Shown here in pieces: positions 12,059 through 24,439 of a stretch of 64,000 nt of DNA. The notes under the pieces were generated by a model. The model did no database searches. It saw nothing but the letters and a program-made list of their open reading frames with translations, and was not told the origin of the DNA. Position 1 is the first letter of the stretch; each line of letters opens with the position of its first letter. Origin of the DNA: Pelobates cultripes (lineage: Eukaryota; Chordata; Amphibia; Anura; Pelobatidae); the NCBI GenBank assembly GCA_933207985.1, contig OW240914.1, positions 200,646,007-200,710,006 on the forward strand. The letters are read 5' to 3'. A program made the translations under genes and the position numbers.

Positions 12059-13007
12059 ATATAATCCTTTCTGAACTATAGCACCCACAAACTTTTGTCA
12101 GTGAAACACAAACCTGACCAAGCCTGGTAAAGGTTCTAGGATTTGTAGTTGACGAAAAATTGAAAGTTCAGTATGTCAAACCTACTAGCACATAGCAAAC
12201 TCTTTTACTTTACATGATTTCAATGAGTGAATTTAAAATATCCACATAAGTGTAACTATATTAATGTTTATCAATTAGCTATAAAATACAGTGTAATACG
12301 GAAATTTACAACTGAGAAAATAAAATGCAGGTACATGTAAGCGAACAACAGTAACATTTAATCCACCTTCCCATGTATTTCATATATACCACAGAAGTAT
12401 GATTGACATTCACTGTCAAAGAGGTTCTGCAAACCTAGACGATTTAAAGCCTGTCTCAGCACATATTCTATCCATGACTACAGGGTCACAAATGAATACA
12501 TTCAAAACTTAAAAAATGAAGCTATCTATCACCAAGTCCTTCTTTTCCGTTGTACAATGCTGAATATGAATATTATCACTCTTCCGTGTATGTGGCTTGA
12601 CATTGGAGCATTTACAATAATGTTTCTTTTAGCATGTGGATAAAAAGGCCCTGTGATCCAAATTAGTACTTTCTGGCCAACTTTATCTGTACAGGTGTCC
12701 CAGAGAAAAGTACCACATACACTGCATCTATTCGTACTAATATATAAATATTTATAGTTAACTGAACCATGTATGTCTTGAGCATACAATAAATGTCCTG
12801 TCTCTTATGCAGACAGGGATATGTTACATAACACAATCATATCTTTTTAAGTGTCTTCCCTGTGGTGCTGTAAGGAGTCTGGTTGCTAATCAAAATATAC
12901 AATAAATCAGTAGTAATCTCCTTGCCCTGGGCATATGCTCTCATGTTCTCTTTTTTGTGTCCCTAAATCATTGACACTGCCCATTTGTCACAGTACCCAA
13001 GCCTTAC
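12059..13007. other. Intergenic or intron of the LONRF-like gene; no exon recognised
   Basis: If the RING exon at 13008-13314 is real, this stretch is the start of its first intron on the minus strand. I looked for a following TPR-encoding exon and did not recognise one. The 86-residue open frame at 12789-12529 has no known domain. Confidence 0.4.
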
Positions 13008-13314
13008 CCATCACAATTCCTTTGCTGGCTAATTTGGCAGCATCTTCATATTCCTGGTTGGAGAGCAGTTCCTGCAGTTCCCTTTTTATTCTGTTCACAT
13101 TGTGTTCAGTTGGCAGACACTTTTCCAGCAGGTTGCATAAAAGGGTGTTACATTTCAGGTCCTTTGCACCCCTAACCTTCAGCCTCTGCTTGCAGTCTAG
13201 GCACCTTTCAGCTCCTGGTCCTTGCAAACACCTCCGGCAGAATGAGTGACCACATGGCACTGTCACAGGGTCCCTCAGGAGCTGGTGACAGGAGGGACAG
13301 TTAAAGATTTCCAT
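13008..13314 (-). CDS. LONRF-like RING-finger protein, first coding exon
   Basis: The exon starts at ATG (complement of 13314-13312) in good context (GAGCCATGG) and runs about 102 codons to a GGTAAGG splice donor, the intron beginning at 13007. Residues 6-43 form a C3HC4 RING: CPSC, then C-x-H in VPCGHSF, CRRC, then CLDC. RING domains of this type bind an E2 enzyme and act in ubiquitin transfer. The following stretch (CNTLLCNLLEKCLPTEHNV) resembles the segment between the first RING and the TPR repeats in LONRF1/2/3. The C-terminal KRELQELLSNQEYEDAAKLA looks like the start of a TPR helix. Unlike human LONRF proteins there is no extension before the RING. Later exons (TPR, second RING, LON domain) were not recognised in the window; they may lie further left or outside it. 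Alternatives are a TRIM or RNF protein, but no B-box follows. Confidence 0.62.
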
Positions 13315-14257
13315 GGCTCATGTGAAGACCACCAAAACAAGGCAAGAAATATATAAAAATCGGATTTGATGATTAGGAACCACTATGGCTTGTGTGCAGT
13401 TCCGTCTTCATTATTATTGCAGAATGAAACTTGCTGTCCATAGTTTACCAAAATGTGCATTTCAATGCCAGCTTCTGATCTGGGGCTGTAGCAGGGGTCC
13501 TGAACATCCTTCACACAGCCCAATACTGTGGACATGTAGCAATCCACATAGAGACTGAACAGCAAATCGAAAGGCAAGGAGTTACAGTATCAAAATATAA
13601 ACACAAGTTATGTAAATGCTCTGAGTCCTCCTCATAGCCAATAGCGTTGTTAGCCACAGCACAGGGCTTGCTACATTATGTATCAGCTGTGCATAAGAGA
13701 GGAGGAAGGGGAAAAAAATACACAAAGAGAAACAGTCCTGACATAACATGTGCAGTAACTTACATAAAATGTATGGTCACATGACTCCACAGGACGGCCT
13801 CCCATTGGCTGTTCTTTTATTCCCTGCCCTTGTTGTGAAAGAGCCCAGATCCTTGGTTTCATAACGCTGCTAATGAGGAGGGGGGCAGGGGATGGGTTAC
13901 AAGGAAAGTGAGGTCGTATGAGTGTAAGCACGTAGCCTGCATACGGTTACATGTGTTGTATGTATGTATAATAAATACGGTCTGAAGCACTACGTACAAG
14001 CAGAGGTCTTATTATTATTAATATGAATAAAGTTTACCATAAATACCCAGAGGTATATTTATCAAAAGCAGGAATTGTGAAGATTTGAAATTTTAAGCTA
14101 AAATAGCCACATTGGAAAATATTTCCAACTCAGCTATTTTTATCAAAATTTAGACAATATAATGTCATTTCGGCAAATCTGTAGCTTAGTGAGTAATCTC
14201 CTAATGAGATTAATGAAGGTGAAACATGACATTCTATTGAAAAATAAATGTTAAACT
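13315..14257. other. Upstream region of the LONRF-like exon; no element identified
   Basis: This should contain the 5' untranslated region and promoter of the minus-strand gene. It is not clearly CpG rich and I see no convincing TATA box or initiator. Several short open frames lack any domain signal. Confidence 0.4.
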
Positions 14258-14902
14258 CAGGGGCATAACTAGGAAGCACCGGTGCAATATGCAAAGAAGG
14301 GCCCACTCATTGCCCCTTCTTTCAACACCCTTAAGAAGTAGACTTGAATGGGATGTGTGTAGTTTTGTGTGTGATTGTGCTGTGGTTGGCTGAGTGTGAT
14401 TGTGTGTAGGACTTGGCCGAGTGTGAATGTGGTGGTTGAATGAGTGTGATATTTATGTGTGGAGTTGGCTGAGAATGATTGTGTGTGAATGTGATTGTTA
14501 AGACACCAATAACATTGGTTAAACACACCCATAAAAACATTTTACATTTTCAAGGCTACTTAAAATCACCTATCTTAGCAAACAAATATTCAGTTACTCC
14601 ACTACACAAACACAGTCTGCATCCACTACACACAGTGCATGCAATACAAACACACACACTCTGCATCCACTATACACATACACATCCACCCTGCATCCAC
14701 TATGCACATACACATCCACCCTACATCCACTATACACACACACACACACACAACGCATGCACGATAAACACTCTGCATAAACTTTATTTACCCTTGTGAG
14801 GGGAGTAGGGGGTGAGCCCTGTGGGTAGATTTAGTGGCAATCCCCAGGGGGGCCAGTCTTTGACCTGTGAAAGGGGCCTCAAAATTTCTGATGGCAACTC
14901 TG
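14258..14902. mobile_element. hAT-like ends around a CA-rich repeat
   Basis: The left end CAGGGGCATAACTAGGAAGC at 14258 is typical of vertebrate hAT non-autonomous elements. A family A-type right end, CAAAATTTCTGATGGCA, finishes near 14902. Between them lies the CTCTGCATCCACTACACA minisatellite (14600-14780). The two ends differ, so this may be one element inserted in another, with two ends lost. No coding capacity. Confidence 0.45.
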
Positions 14903-16010
14903 TCCGAGGCAAGGGTTTATCTGTTGTCAAGCAAATTGCTGCCCACCCATCACTGTACATTCTAGCTGGCCCAAAACAAGCATTTACATGCTTGTTGGTG
15001 GACCGAATGCAAAGCTTTTTCTCCTCCCATTGGAGATTAATGTTGAGAGTTAGGGTGGGTACTGCCGAAGAGCTCAGTGACGTCATATATCACGTCAGTG
15101 CTCTGTGGCACTTCTTCCTCTTATCTATGAACTGCATCGGAAAGATTACACAGAGAAAAAAAAATGCTAATCTGCCTACTAAATAAATAGAGTGACTTAT
15201 ATTGGGACTCACTTCTTAATAATTTTCATTTTAGTTTTACTTATCATGACATAACACAATGGATAAGGGCATTTTTTGGGGTATGGTTTGGTGGTGGAAG
15301 GGCAGTTTTTCACCCTTGCACCCATGCAGCACAATGTCTTAGGCCGGCTCTACGTCACAGTACCCCAATTTTGGTTGTCCCATGCTACCCTAACAGTGTT
15401 AAAGCCCTCCTTTTTGTGGGATGGCATTGAATACCCTAACATTTTTATGGGCTTAAAAGCATCTATATTAGCAAACTAATATGGGGATTCAGTTACACCA
15501 CATGTGTAACATGCCATATTGTTTTTACCCCGGTACTATCCACAGTAATGCAATATTGGTGGGTCCTACACCAATTTTAACATGCTAGCTGCAATACTTA
15601 CTACTTAAACTGCATCTAGATACTCTGTGTACCACCAAGCCCCTTTATTACGCAACTGTCAGTAATTTGGTAGTTATTTAGTATATTGCCTAATATACTT
15701 AATAACAGTAATGGGGGCCTACCGCCTGGGCAGTGTCCTATGGACTGGTATAACTCCAGTTTCCAGTTGCAGTATAGCAACTGATGTGACCTTGAAAGTT
15801 CCGCCATTAGTTCAACTACATTTTATTATTTGTTATGCACACACCAGTGGTTAGAACAGTGGTAACATCACTGTCTTAGAACTGGGAAACCACGTCAGTT
15901 CAACTCACCAATAAGGCACCTAATGATATATATCTGCATACCACATATCCTCATAGATTGTAAGCTTGTTGGAGCATCTCCTTCTTCACCTGAGAGTGAG
16001 GCCTGACAGA
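14903..16010. other. No gene recognised; scattered repeat ends
   Basis: A hAT-like end CTTAGGCCGGCTCTA occurs near 15335-15351. An L2-like piece (ATAGATTGTAAGCTTGTTGG) occurs near 15954. The remainder is unassigned. The open frame at 14812-15186 spans the preceding repeat and has no domain. Confidence 0.4.
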
Positions 16011-17045
16011 CAGTAGCATAACTACCGGGTTGCAATGGTGCAACTGCCCCTGGGCGCAAAAATCTGGGAAGGAAGAGGGGGGTACAGCGCAAACATGGGA
16101 CGGTCAAAATACTAAAGCAGTTGATGTGCACATCAAACCAATCACAGCGCGGCAGTTACCCTTTAGCAGTGAAACAGGGCCCTTTAATAAGGGCAGCCTG
16201 GACTGGGAGGGAGTGACTACCTGTCACTTCCTCCAAGCTTACAGACCGCACTGACTAGATGGACAAAGGAGGCACAGATCAAAGGAGGCACAGATAGGGA
16301 GGCGGGAACACACTTCAGATAGAGGCCAAACAGATTCCCATCAGCCTCCGTCAGCCCAGGAAACCACCCTCCTGCACCAAAAATGTATGGAAGTAGTTAG
16401 GTGGTTACAAATATGTAAACTGAGACGTGTGTGTGTGTCAGTGTGAGTATGTGTGTGTTAGTGTGGGAATATGTGTGTCAGTGCTAGTATATGTGTTAGT
16501 GTGGGTACATGTGTGTTAGTGTGTATCTGTGTCTGTATATGTGTATATGTGCATAGATCCCAACAATCACATTCAAACATCAACTCTACATACAAACACA
16601 CCCCTCCAATTAAACACCAACACTGCATACAACCAAACACCAACACTTTATGCAAAAACACCCCTACAATCAAACGTCCACACAACATACAAATACACTG
16701 TTGCAATCAATCACCAACAATACATACAAACAAACGCCTGTATTAAAACAACAACATTATAAACAAACACACCCCTGCATTTAAACTACACACAAATACA
16801 AACTATAATTCAAACATGAACACTACATACACACAACACTATATGCAAACACACCCTTGCATTCAAACACCCTGTTTTCAAGTGGCAACAGCACATACAA
16901 ACGCAACTGCATTTAAATGTCAGCACTTCACACAAATAGACCCCCACGTTCACACATACATACTCCATTCAAAAACATGCTTACATTTAAACATACAATC
17001 ACTCCCACAAATAAAACCCTGTAAGGATGGACAAATGTTAGATCT
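16011..17045. mobile_element. hAT-like left end followed by CA-rich minisatellite
   Basis: CAGTAGCATAACTACCGGGT at 16011 matches the type of end seen in reverse at 19886 (GTACGCCACTG). From 16400 to 17010 there is first a GT-rich then a CA-rich degenerate repeat with units near CATACAAACACACCCCTGCA. A right end was not found. Confidence 0.4.
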
Positions 17046-17844
17046 CCAGCTAGCAACGCATTGTGGGAGTTGTATGACAAATGGGATCTACCTTTTTGCC
17101 ACCCTTGCACAACAGGTGGGGGAGGAAATTATTTTTGCACCATGGCCCTCTTTACATTAGTCCTGCGCTGGTACACTGGAGCCATCTGTCACTTGATGGC
17201 GAGGGCTAACCTGAGCGTGAGGACGTGACATCCTCACATTAAGCTCTGCCCTCACCATCAAGTGACATAGACAGTTTTTGGCTCCTAAAAAGTAGTGAGG
17301 ACGCTGAGCCGAGCTGAAGGGCAGCAAACTTCTTTTGATTGCCATTGTCATCTATTTGCAGAATTGATGAAAGATTACTTCCTCCTTTAAAACGATCTTA
17401 CATTTGGGATAATTGCTGAAATACACAAAATATTTATGTTAGCTGAGCCTGAAGATGGTAGACAAGACTCATTATTGCAGTTTACATAAAATATGGTAAT
17501 GTTTACAACTTTTGAAAATCATTTCAATTTTAGTTTACTATAGTAATTTGCACAGACACAGGCAGTAATTTTCTGGGCCAGTAATTCTATTGATATTCAA
17601 TACCATCATGATATGCATTCTTTAAAAAATAAATAAATAAAAAAATATATATATGTATATATAATAGCCACTGTCTTAAAGTGTTGGATAAGAGAATAGT
17701 TAGGGTCAGCAACAAGCTGCGTGTATGTGGTAATTTGCTTATTTTTACTTTAAAATCACTCACTTCCCAGTGCATTTGCACGGGTTGATGTTTGGTATAA
17801 GATAGTAGATACACTTTGTTTGATTTCTCTTTAGAGTCAATAAT
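17046..17844. other. No gene recognised
   Basis: AT-rich sequence. An inverted pair, GCCATCTGTCACTTGATGGC near 17181-17200 and ACCATCAAGTGACATAGAC near 17255-17275, suggests an old foldback. No domain-bearing frame. Confidence 0.4.
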
Positions 17845-18586
17845 TACCGTATATACTCGTGTATAAGTCGATCTCATGTATAAGTCGAGTGCAGTTTTGT
17901 GACCAACAATTGTGAAATATGCTATGCCTCGTGGATAAGTCGAGGGTAAAACTTGGGGCTATGAAATTCTGTGATTTTTATAATTATATACACACACACT
18001 CATACAAACACACACTCATACAAACACACACTCTGCATTATATATACACACACACTCATACAAACACACATTCTGCATTATATACACACACACACTCATA
18101 CAAACTCACACTCTGCATTATATACACAAACTGTGTATATAATGCAGAGTGTGTATATAATGAAGAGTGTGTGTTTGTGTAGTGTGTGTGAACTGGTTGG
18201 GGGGAGGGCATTTTTATTATTTTTAATTTTTTTTATTTTAATTTTTTTTTAAATTATTTTAATTTTTTTTTGTCCCCCCTCCCTGCTTGTTAACCGGTCA
18301 GGGAGGGGGGCTATCTTAATCCATGGTGGTCCAGTGGCATGGGCTGTGAAGTGGGGGGGGGGGCAGGAAGCATCTACTTACCTTTCCTGCGGCTCCTGTC
18401 AGCTCCCTTCTCCTCCGTTCCGGTCAGCTCCACTGTAAGTCTTGCGGTCTGGTTGCCGCGCGGATCGTTGCCACGGCTCTGACGGCCGCGGCTCTCTAAG
18501 TTGCCATAATACAGACAGTGACTCGAGTATAAGTCGAGTGGGTGTTTTTAAGCATAAAAAATGTGCTGAAAAACTAGACTTATACT
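17845..18586. mobile_element. Non-autonomous DNA transposon with TATAAGTCGA ends
   Basis: The left end TACCGTATATACTCGTGTAT and right end CTAGACTTATACTC are inverted relatives around the motif GTATAAGTC. The motif GTATAAGTCGAG recurs internally near both ends. The interior holds a 35-base CA-rich repeat (three copies at 17990-18125) that then flips orientation (18126-18185). It is followed by a T-rich stretch and a GC-rich stretch. The right end abuts a hAT-like left end at 18587. Confidence 0.55.
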
Positions 18587-18980
18587 CAGGGCCGGTGCAA
18601 GGATTTTTGCCGCCCTAGGCAAAAGTAAAGTTTGCCGCCCCCCCCCGTGACATCACAATGTCCCACCCATATGACCTGCCATGTTAACTAACGCTAGTGC
18701 TGCAGTGCCGCTGTGTTTACATTAAAAGGCCTGCAGGGACAGGCTATAGACACCAGGACCACTACATTAAGCTGCTGTGGTTCTGGGGACTATAGTGTTT
18801 CTTTAATGTGAGGTAAATTAGAGATTAGTGCCACGAATAATATACTAGATTGCCTACTTACAACCAGATGAGGATGATGATGGGCTTTAGCTGCAGTCTG
18901 GCTCCACTGGTCTGGTGTAGAACAGGCTCTCTGGAGGCGGTTTGTAACTGTGGTCACAAAAATCAATGTTCTGGGAGAAC
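18587..18980. mobile_element. hAT-like left end plus shared 'CTGCAGGGACAGG' repeat
   Basis: CAGGGCCGGTGCAAGGATTT at 18587 is a hAT-type terminus. At 18712-18805 lies a repeat (GTGTTTACATTAAAAGGCCT, GCAGGGACAGGCTATAGACA) also present at 57788-57850 and 61549-61605. The matching style of right end (reverse of GGTGCAAG) occurs at 22607, but the flanks show no duplication, so the two need not belong together. Confidence 0.4.
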
Positions 18981-19459
18981 GGGAAGAAGCTCCATTTTTG
19001 GGGGGCCCTTTACACGGCTCAAGGTCTGGGTCCCAGGGTCCACCTTCATGTTCCACCAATGAGTTTGTTCACAGGGGGTGGAGTGTGTAGGGGATGTCCT
19101 GATTTGTGTGTAAGGAATGCATTGTGTGAATCTGTGTTTGTATGTGTAAGGGCTGCAAGGTGTGTGTCTGTGTATGTAAGGGATGAAGTGTGTGAGTCTG
19201 TAAGGGGTGCTTTGAGTGTGTTTAAGGGGTGCATTGAGTGTGTGTAAGGAATGCATTGTGTGTTTCTGTGTGTGCAAGGGATGCATTGTGTGTAAGGGTT
19301 GCATTGCGTGTGTGTAATGCATTGTGTGTGTAATGCATTGTGTGTTTTTCTGTGTGCAAGGGGGTTCATTGTCTTTGTGTGTAAGGGGTGCATTGTGTGT
19401 GATTGTGTGTGTGTGTGTTATGGATGTCAATCTCTCCCCCCTCCCTTGTCACTCTCTTC
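18981..19459. mobile_element. Family A hAT-like element, inverted copy, with TG-rich minisatellite
   Basis: The block GGGGGGCCCTTTACACGGCT then CAAGGTCTGGGTCCC is the reverse complement of the segment next to the family A right end at 1428 and 28886. It runs into a TG-rich repeat with unit GTAAGGGATGCATTGTGTGT up to the assembly gap. The left terminal bases are degenerate. Confidence 0.5.
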
Positions 19460-19831
19460 NNNNNNNNNNNNNNNNNNNNNNNNNNNNNNNNNNNNNNNNN
19501 NNNNNNNNNNNNNNNNNNNNNNNNNNNNNNNNNNNNNNNNNNNNNNNNNNNNNNNNNNNNNNNNNNNNNNNNNNNNNNNNNNNNNNNNNNNNNNNNNNNN
19601 NNNNNNNNNNNNNNNNNNNNNNNNNNNNNNNNNNNNNNNNNNNNNNNNNNNNNNNNNNNNNNNNNNNNNNNNNNNNNNNNNNNNNNNNNNNNNNNNNNNN
19701 NNNNNNNNNNNNNNNNNNNNNNNNNNNNNNNNNNNNNNNNNNNNNNNNNNNNNNNNNNNNNNNNNNNNNNNNNNNNNNNNNNNNNNNNNNNNNNNNNNNN
19801 NNNNNNNNNNNNNNNNNNNNNNNNNNNNNNN
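19460..19831. other. Assembly gap (372 N)
   Basis: A run of N. Its left flank is a TG-rich minisatellite and its right flank a hAT-like right end, so the gap probably reflects repeat collapse. Any frame reading through it is meaningless. Confidence 1.
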
Positions 19832-19886
19832 TGGGCCGGGCCCGGTCGCAGCCGCGACCCCTGCGACCCTGGTATGTACGCCACTG
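19832..19886. mobile_element. hAT-like right end
   Basis: GGGCCGGGCCCGGTCGCAGC is followed by CGCGACCCCTGCGACCCTGG and then TATGTACGCCACTG. This is the inverted form of the CAGTGGCGTAC terminus common in vertebrate hAT elements. The rest of the element lies in the gap. Confidence 0.6.
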
Positions 19887-21008
19887 TGCGAGAGATAAGT
19901 AGAAATAATGCATAAATACATAGTAATTAATAATGGTATGTACCCATAATTTAGCCAGTCATTACTTGAAACGGCCATATTGGGATTATGCAGGGTTATT
20001 TACTAAAGTGAGATCTGTGGGTTATTTAATTTCAAAGTTAAGGCCAAAGTAGTCAAACTGGGAAAGATTCATTTTTAATGATGAGTATTTGATTTGCAGC
20101 AGTGTGGCTTATATGGCAACACAATTATTCCTTTTTTCTTTTTATTAATCTTGCACTTAACTGCAGGGACACACTTAGATTCTCCAAAACACTTCTTTTT
20201 TTTGCTTTGACCATTTGGAATTTTTTGAGGAATAGTGATTGCTGAACAAATTCTAATCTGCAGTGAGTTTAGCAGCAAACTTTGGAATCTCTTATGAGTT
20301 CAGCAGCAGGCTTTACAATTGTAGATGAGTTCTGCTGCAGAAGACATCCACATGATCAAGTTTAATGCTCTTTACGCTTCTAGGTAATATTTAACTATTA
20401 TTGTTTCTTGAAGAGCTTGTTTGTTCTTTTAGGAAATTTTTAGACTCGGAGATTCATTTCATTATTAAGTACTATTTTTTCCGAATTTGGGTCAATTAAA
20501 TGTCCGTCTGAATTCCTGGCAAATGACTCATGCAATGGACAAACATGATTGTTTTGTTTCGTGATTCAGAGTTGAGCCCATGGCACCAAAAATTATTGAT
20601 GGGAAAAAAGATTGATGTCTAGGAGACAGCCATTAAATCTTGATTTTATTTACAGATCAGGTGAGAAGTGACCAATAGAGAGAAAAAAGGAGGACGAGTA
20701 AAAAAATAAATCTATGTTTATATAATATAGTCAATACATTGTTAAACACTGATCTGCACACCAGTCAAGCCAGAAGACTTGCTTTTCCCACAGAAATTTC
20801 AAATTTGCAGTGATGTTACTATTGCAAAGGATTATGGGTAGGTATGTGCAAATTAGCTCAACAAATAAACAATTTTTCCCCACCATAACTTTCTTGCTTT
20901 TTGCTTTGCAAGTGATGCCAAGCCTCAATAGCCAGTCAGTAGCCAACCTCATGCTGATGAATTGCATTAACAACAAACAGCTGTCCATGAGTGGTTCACT
21001 GGCTCTGC
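19887..21008. other. No gene recognised
   Basis: AT-rich sequence with no splice-bounded frame I can support. The lysine-rich 67-residue frame on the minus strand (20278-20075) comes from T-rich tracts. Confidence 0.4.
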
Positions 21009-22607
21009 CAGGGCGGGCGCGACCACTAGGCTATCTAGGCAGCCGCCTAGGGCGCACCGGCCAGGGGTCGGGGGTGCTCTCTACTGGTGACCCACAGGAG
21101 GAGACAGCACTGACTGCACAGTGCTCCCCTCTTGCCCAGACCCATCTTTACCGCAGTGCAACTGCCCTCTGCCCTTACAGTGGCTCACAGCAAGCTGTCC
21201 CTTGTGCCCCTTGCATAGATGGGAACAAAGAGGTTCTACAGCAGCTGGCCGTCCTGCAATCATTACATTAATTGGGAATTTGCATGTTCCCCATGCATCC
21301 ACAGGTGGCACTGTGCTAAGAGAAGGTGATTACTCTTCACTTCCTCCCAGCCTACAGAGCAGCGCATGGGAGAGAGAGAGAGGAGGAGGCTCAGAGAAGG
21401 TATCTGTCACCTTACATAATATTCAGTAAGTATGTCTGTTTATAGTCTGGGGGATCTGCTCTGTTTTCAACAGCTTCTGCTAGCTGGACTTTTTGTTTAC
21501 CAAACACTTTATTGGGATTTACTCTGTTTGACTTCTCTATTAATATTGAGGATTGTTTTATAAGTAACATCTGTACCCACATTCCTTTCTCTCTGTTCCA
21601 ACTTATTCACTATATCCCCCTTCTATCTGCTTCTTCCATTTTTATACACTTCTCTCATACTCTAACCTTTCTCCCATCCAACGTATCAGTCCCCTTCTCC
21701 ACCACATCACTTATTCACCCTGAATATATTAGTATAAAATGCCCACATTAGTCTCATCTGCTCTATCTCCTCCTAGTTTGTAGAAAAAAAAAATTGCTTT
21801 AGACATCCTTTTAACATGAAAATGGCTGGAAGATTTAATGGGTTTTTTTTGTGGAGACTGGCTGCAGCCTGGAGCAGAAGCCATCAATACCAGTTGGCTG
21901 ATGGTGACTGAGTATTGGGCAATGTGGGTACAGGATCCCCATTTGCACTGCAGACAGGGATGCAATGTGTTCAGAAAATGAGAATCACATTGTTTTTTTC
22001 TTTACAGATTTTTTTCAGTGCAACTCCCATCACCCTCAGTTTGGTGTGGATTGCTGAAGATGGTGAGAGTTGCATCCCTAAATCAGCAGGAGAGGACACT
22101 TCATCTCTTTTCTGCTATTGCAAACCTATGGCTCTTCATCTCTTGCCTATAGGGAGCCCCATCAGTAGAATCTTGACCGTGGTCAAAGAGGCACACATAT
22201 GGGTTGGGACTACAAAGAGAGACACAGTGGGGCTTGAGTTGAACAAAGGCACACACACAGTGGGGCTTGGGTTGAACAATCGCTGAGGGGACACAGACAC
22301 ATAGTGACTTGGGGGCCAAAGACACACACCTGGGAGTTGGGGTGGCAAAGTGGGTCGGGGGGGGGGTTCAAAGAGACCCACAGAGAGTCTGGGGACGACG
22401 ACAAAGAGACCTCAGAGGGGCTGTGGGGGTGAAAAAGACACACAAAGAGGCTGGGGGAGAAAAATCGACACAAAAAAGCGTTGGGAGAGAAAGTAACACA
22501 CAAAGGGGCAGGGGGAAGCAAGAGGCACACAACGTTAGCAATCTTTATTTTAGGGGGTCAAGAAACTGGTCTTGCCAAGGGCGCAAAATAGTCTTGCACC
22601 AGCTCTG
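21009..22607. mobile_element. hAT-like ends with short minisatellites between
   Basis: A hAT-type terminus CAGGGCGGGCGCGACCACTA lies at 21009. A right-type terminus ending CTTGCACCAGCTCTG is at 22607, resembling the complement of the end at 18587. At 22210-22540 there are units near ACACAGTGGGGCTTGGGTTG and AAAGACACACAAAGAGGCTG. The two ends do not match each other well and the span may contain several elements. Confidence 0.35.
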
Positions 22608-22959
22608 GGCTTTGCATCTCTTCCTGTGTGGTGTTCAGGGCCAGATTAAGAGCCCAGTGGGCCTGGTGCTGACAATTATGATGGGCCTAATTACAAAATC
22701 TTATTGACCAAAAACACTAAAACAATCCTACCTCCTAAGCGTCATGTATCTGATGGAGATGGTGCTGGAGGGAAACTCATAGGATGCAGCTATGAGAAAA
22801 TACATATCCTATGCTAATCTCATGCTTTCATCTTTCAAGTAAACCCATACCCCCTAACAGCAGTGTCCAGTAAAGCAGGAAGTCTATGGATGGGGTAAAA
22901 GGGTGGGCCACTGACACAAATCACATAACAGGAACTCACAAAAGGGACAAACATACACA

Positions 22960-24220
22960 AAAAGGGGGCATGTCTGTGTCCCCATGTCTCCCAGTCCCTT
23001 AGTGTCTGTGTCCCCATGTCACTAGGATACTAGGGGACATTGAGAGACATTGGGACACTGAGAGACATGGGGACACTGAAATACTAGGGAACACTGGGAG
23101 ACCTGGGGACACAGAGACTCTTGAGGACACTGGGAGACATGGAGAAATGGGGACACTGGGTGACTTTGGGACACAAGGGGACACTAGGAGACATGGGGCA
23201 CTGAGACACTGTGATACATAGGGGACACTGTGATATATAGGGGACACTGGAGACTTGATAAAGACCTGGGTACAGGTCAAAACGTTGCGTTGTCCAATAA
23301 ACCTGATAAATCTATCACAGTGAGTGCCTGAGATTTTTTTCGTCTATACTAGGGGACACTGAGACACTTGGGGGCACTGTGAAACATGGGGACACTGAGA
23401 GACTAGGGGATTCTGAGAGACACTAAGGACACTAAGGACACTGAGACACTATGGACACTGAGAGACACCAGGGACACTGGGAGACATGGGGCACTGGAGA
23501 CTTGATAAAGACCTGGGTACAGGTCGAAACGTTGCGGTGTCCAATAAACCTGCTTAAATCTATCACAGTGAGTGCCTGAGATTTTTTTCTTTTGTACTAG
23601 GGGACACTGAGACACTGGGAGACATGGGGACACTGGCACACTACGGACATTGAGAGACACAAGGGACACTGGGAGACATGGGGATACTGAGATACTAGGG
23701 ACACTGGCTGGGAGACATGGGGACACTGGGAGTGCCCCATGTCTCCTAGGTCTCAAAGTCACCCAGTGTCCCCATGTCTCTCAGTGTCCCCTAGTGTCTC
23801 AGTGTCCCCATGTCGCCCAGTCTCCCCTAGTGTTTGTATCCACATGTCTCCCAGTGTCCCTCAGAGTCTGTGTCCCCATGTCTCCCAGTGTCCCAATGTC
23901 ACTAGGACACTAGGGGACACTTAGAGACATTGGGACACTGTGAGACATGGGGACACTGAGACACTGGGAGAGACATGGGGACACTGAGATACATAGGGAC
24001 ACTGAGAGAATAGAGGACTCTGGGAAACTAGGGGACTCTGCGAGATTAGGGACACGGACACTGAGAGACACCAGGGACACTGGGAGACATGGGGACACTG
24101 AGAGACTAGGGGCCACTGAGTCCCTAGTGTTTCAGGGTCCCCATGTTCCCCAGTGTCCCTATGTCTCCCAATGTCTCAGCGTCCCCAAGTCTCTCACCGT
24201 CCCCATGTCTCGCAGGCTCG
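22960..24220. repeat. Minisatellite (ACACTGGGAGACATGGGG) with orientation switches
   Basis: Units of about 18-20 bases, near GACACTGGGAGACATGGG, run on the plus strand at 23030-23720 and 23905-24117. They appear as the complement (CCCATGTCTCCCAGTGTC) at 22975-23030, 23725-23900 and 24118-24215. Two copies of a Penelope-like tail piece (23250-23340 and 23497-23595) are embedded 247 bases apart. That indicates a higher-order duplication. Confidence 0.85.
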
Positions 24221-24439
24221 GAGCTGCTGTCTGCAGTCTCTGTGCAGAGCTGCTCCCCCGTGGATCAGTGAGTAGAGAGAGGCAGGTTGTAACTTCTTAT
24301 CCCTGCCTCTCTCCACACAAACAGCGACCCCTACTGGCCAACGCTGGTATTGCAGAATAATCTCTGTTTATACTGAGACAGACATTCGTATTGCCGGTGT
24401 TCTATCAGATTACTATACCTTATCAGAATGCTATACCCG

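Noticed and set aside
12529..12789. Minus-strand frame as a possible second LONRF-like exon
   Set aside because: No TPR-type pattern and no convincing acceptor in the right phase.
19299..19978. Several frames crossing 19460-19831
   Set aside because: They read through the run of N and are open only because N gives no stop.
20075..20278. Lysine-rich minus-strand frame with several Cys
   Set aside because: It derives from T-rich tracts, and the Cys spacing fits no zinc-binding pattern I know.
18587..22607. A single hAT element spanning both similar GGTGCAAG-type ends
   Set aside because: The flanking 8-mers (CTTATACT and GGCTTTGC) do not match, and other element ends and a gap lie between.
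22960..24220. Direct repeats resembling a CRISPR or regulatory array
   Set aside because: Units are contiguous, vary in length and switch strand, as minisatellites do.
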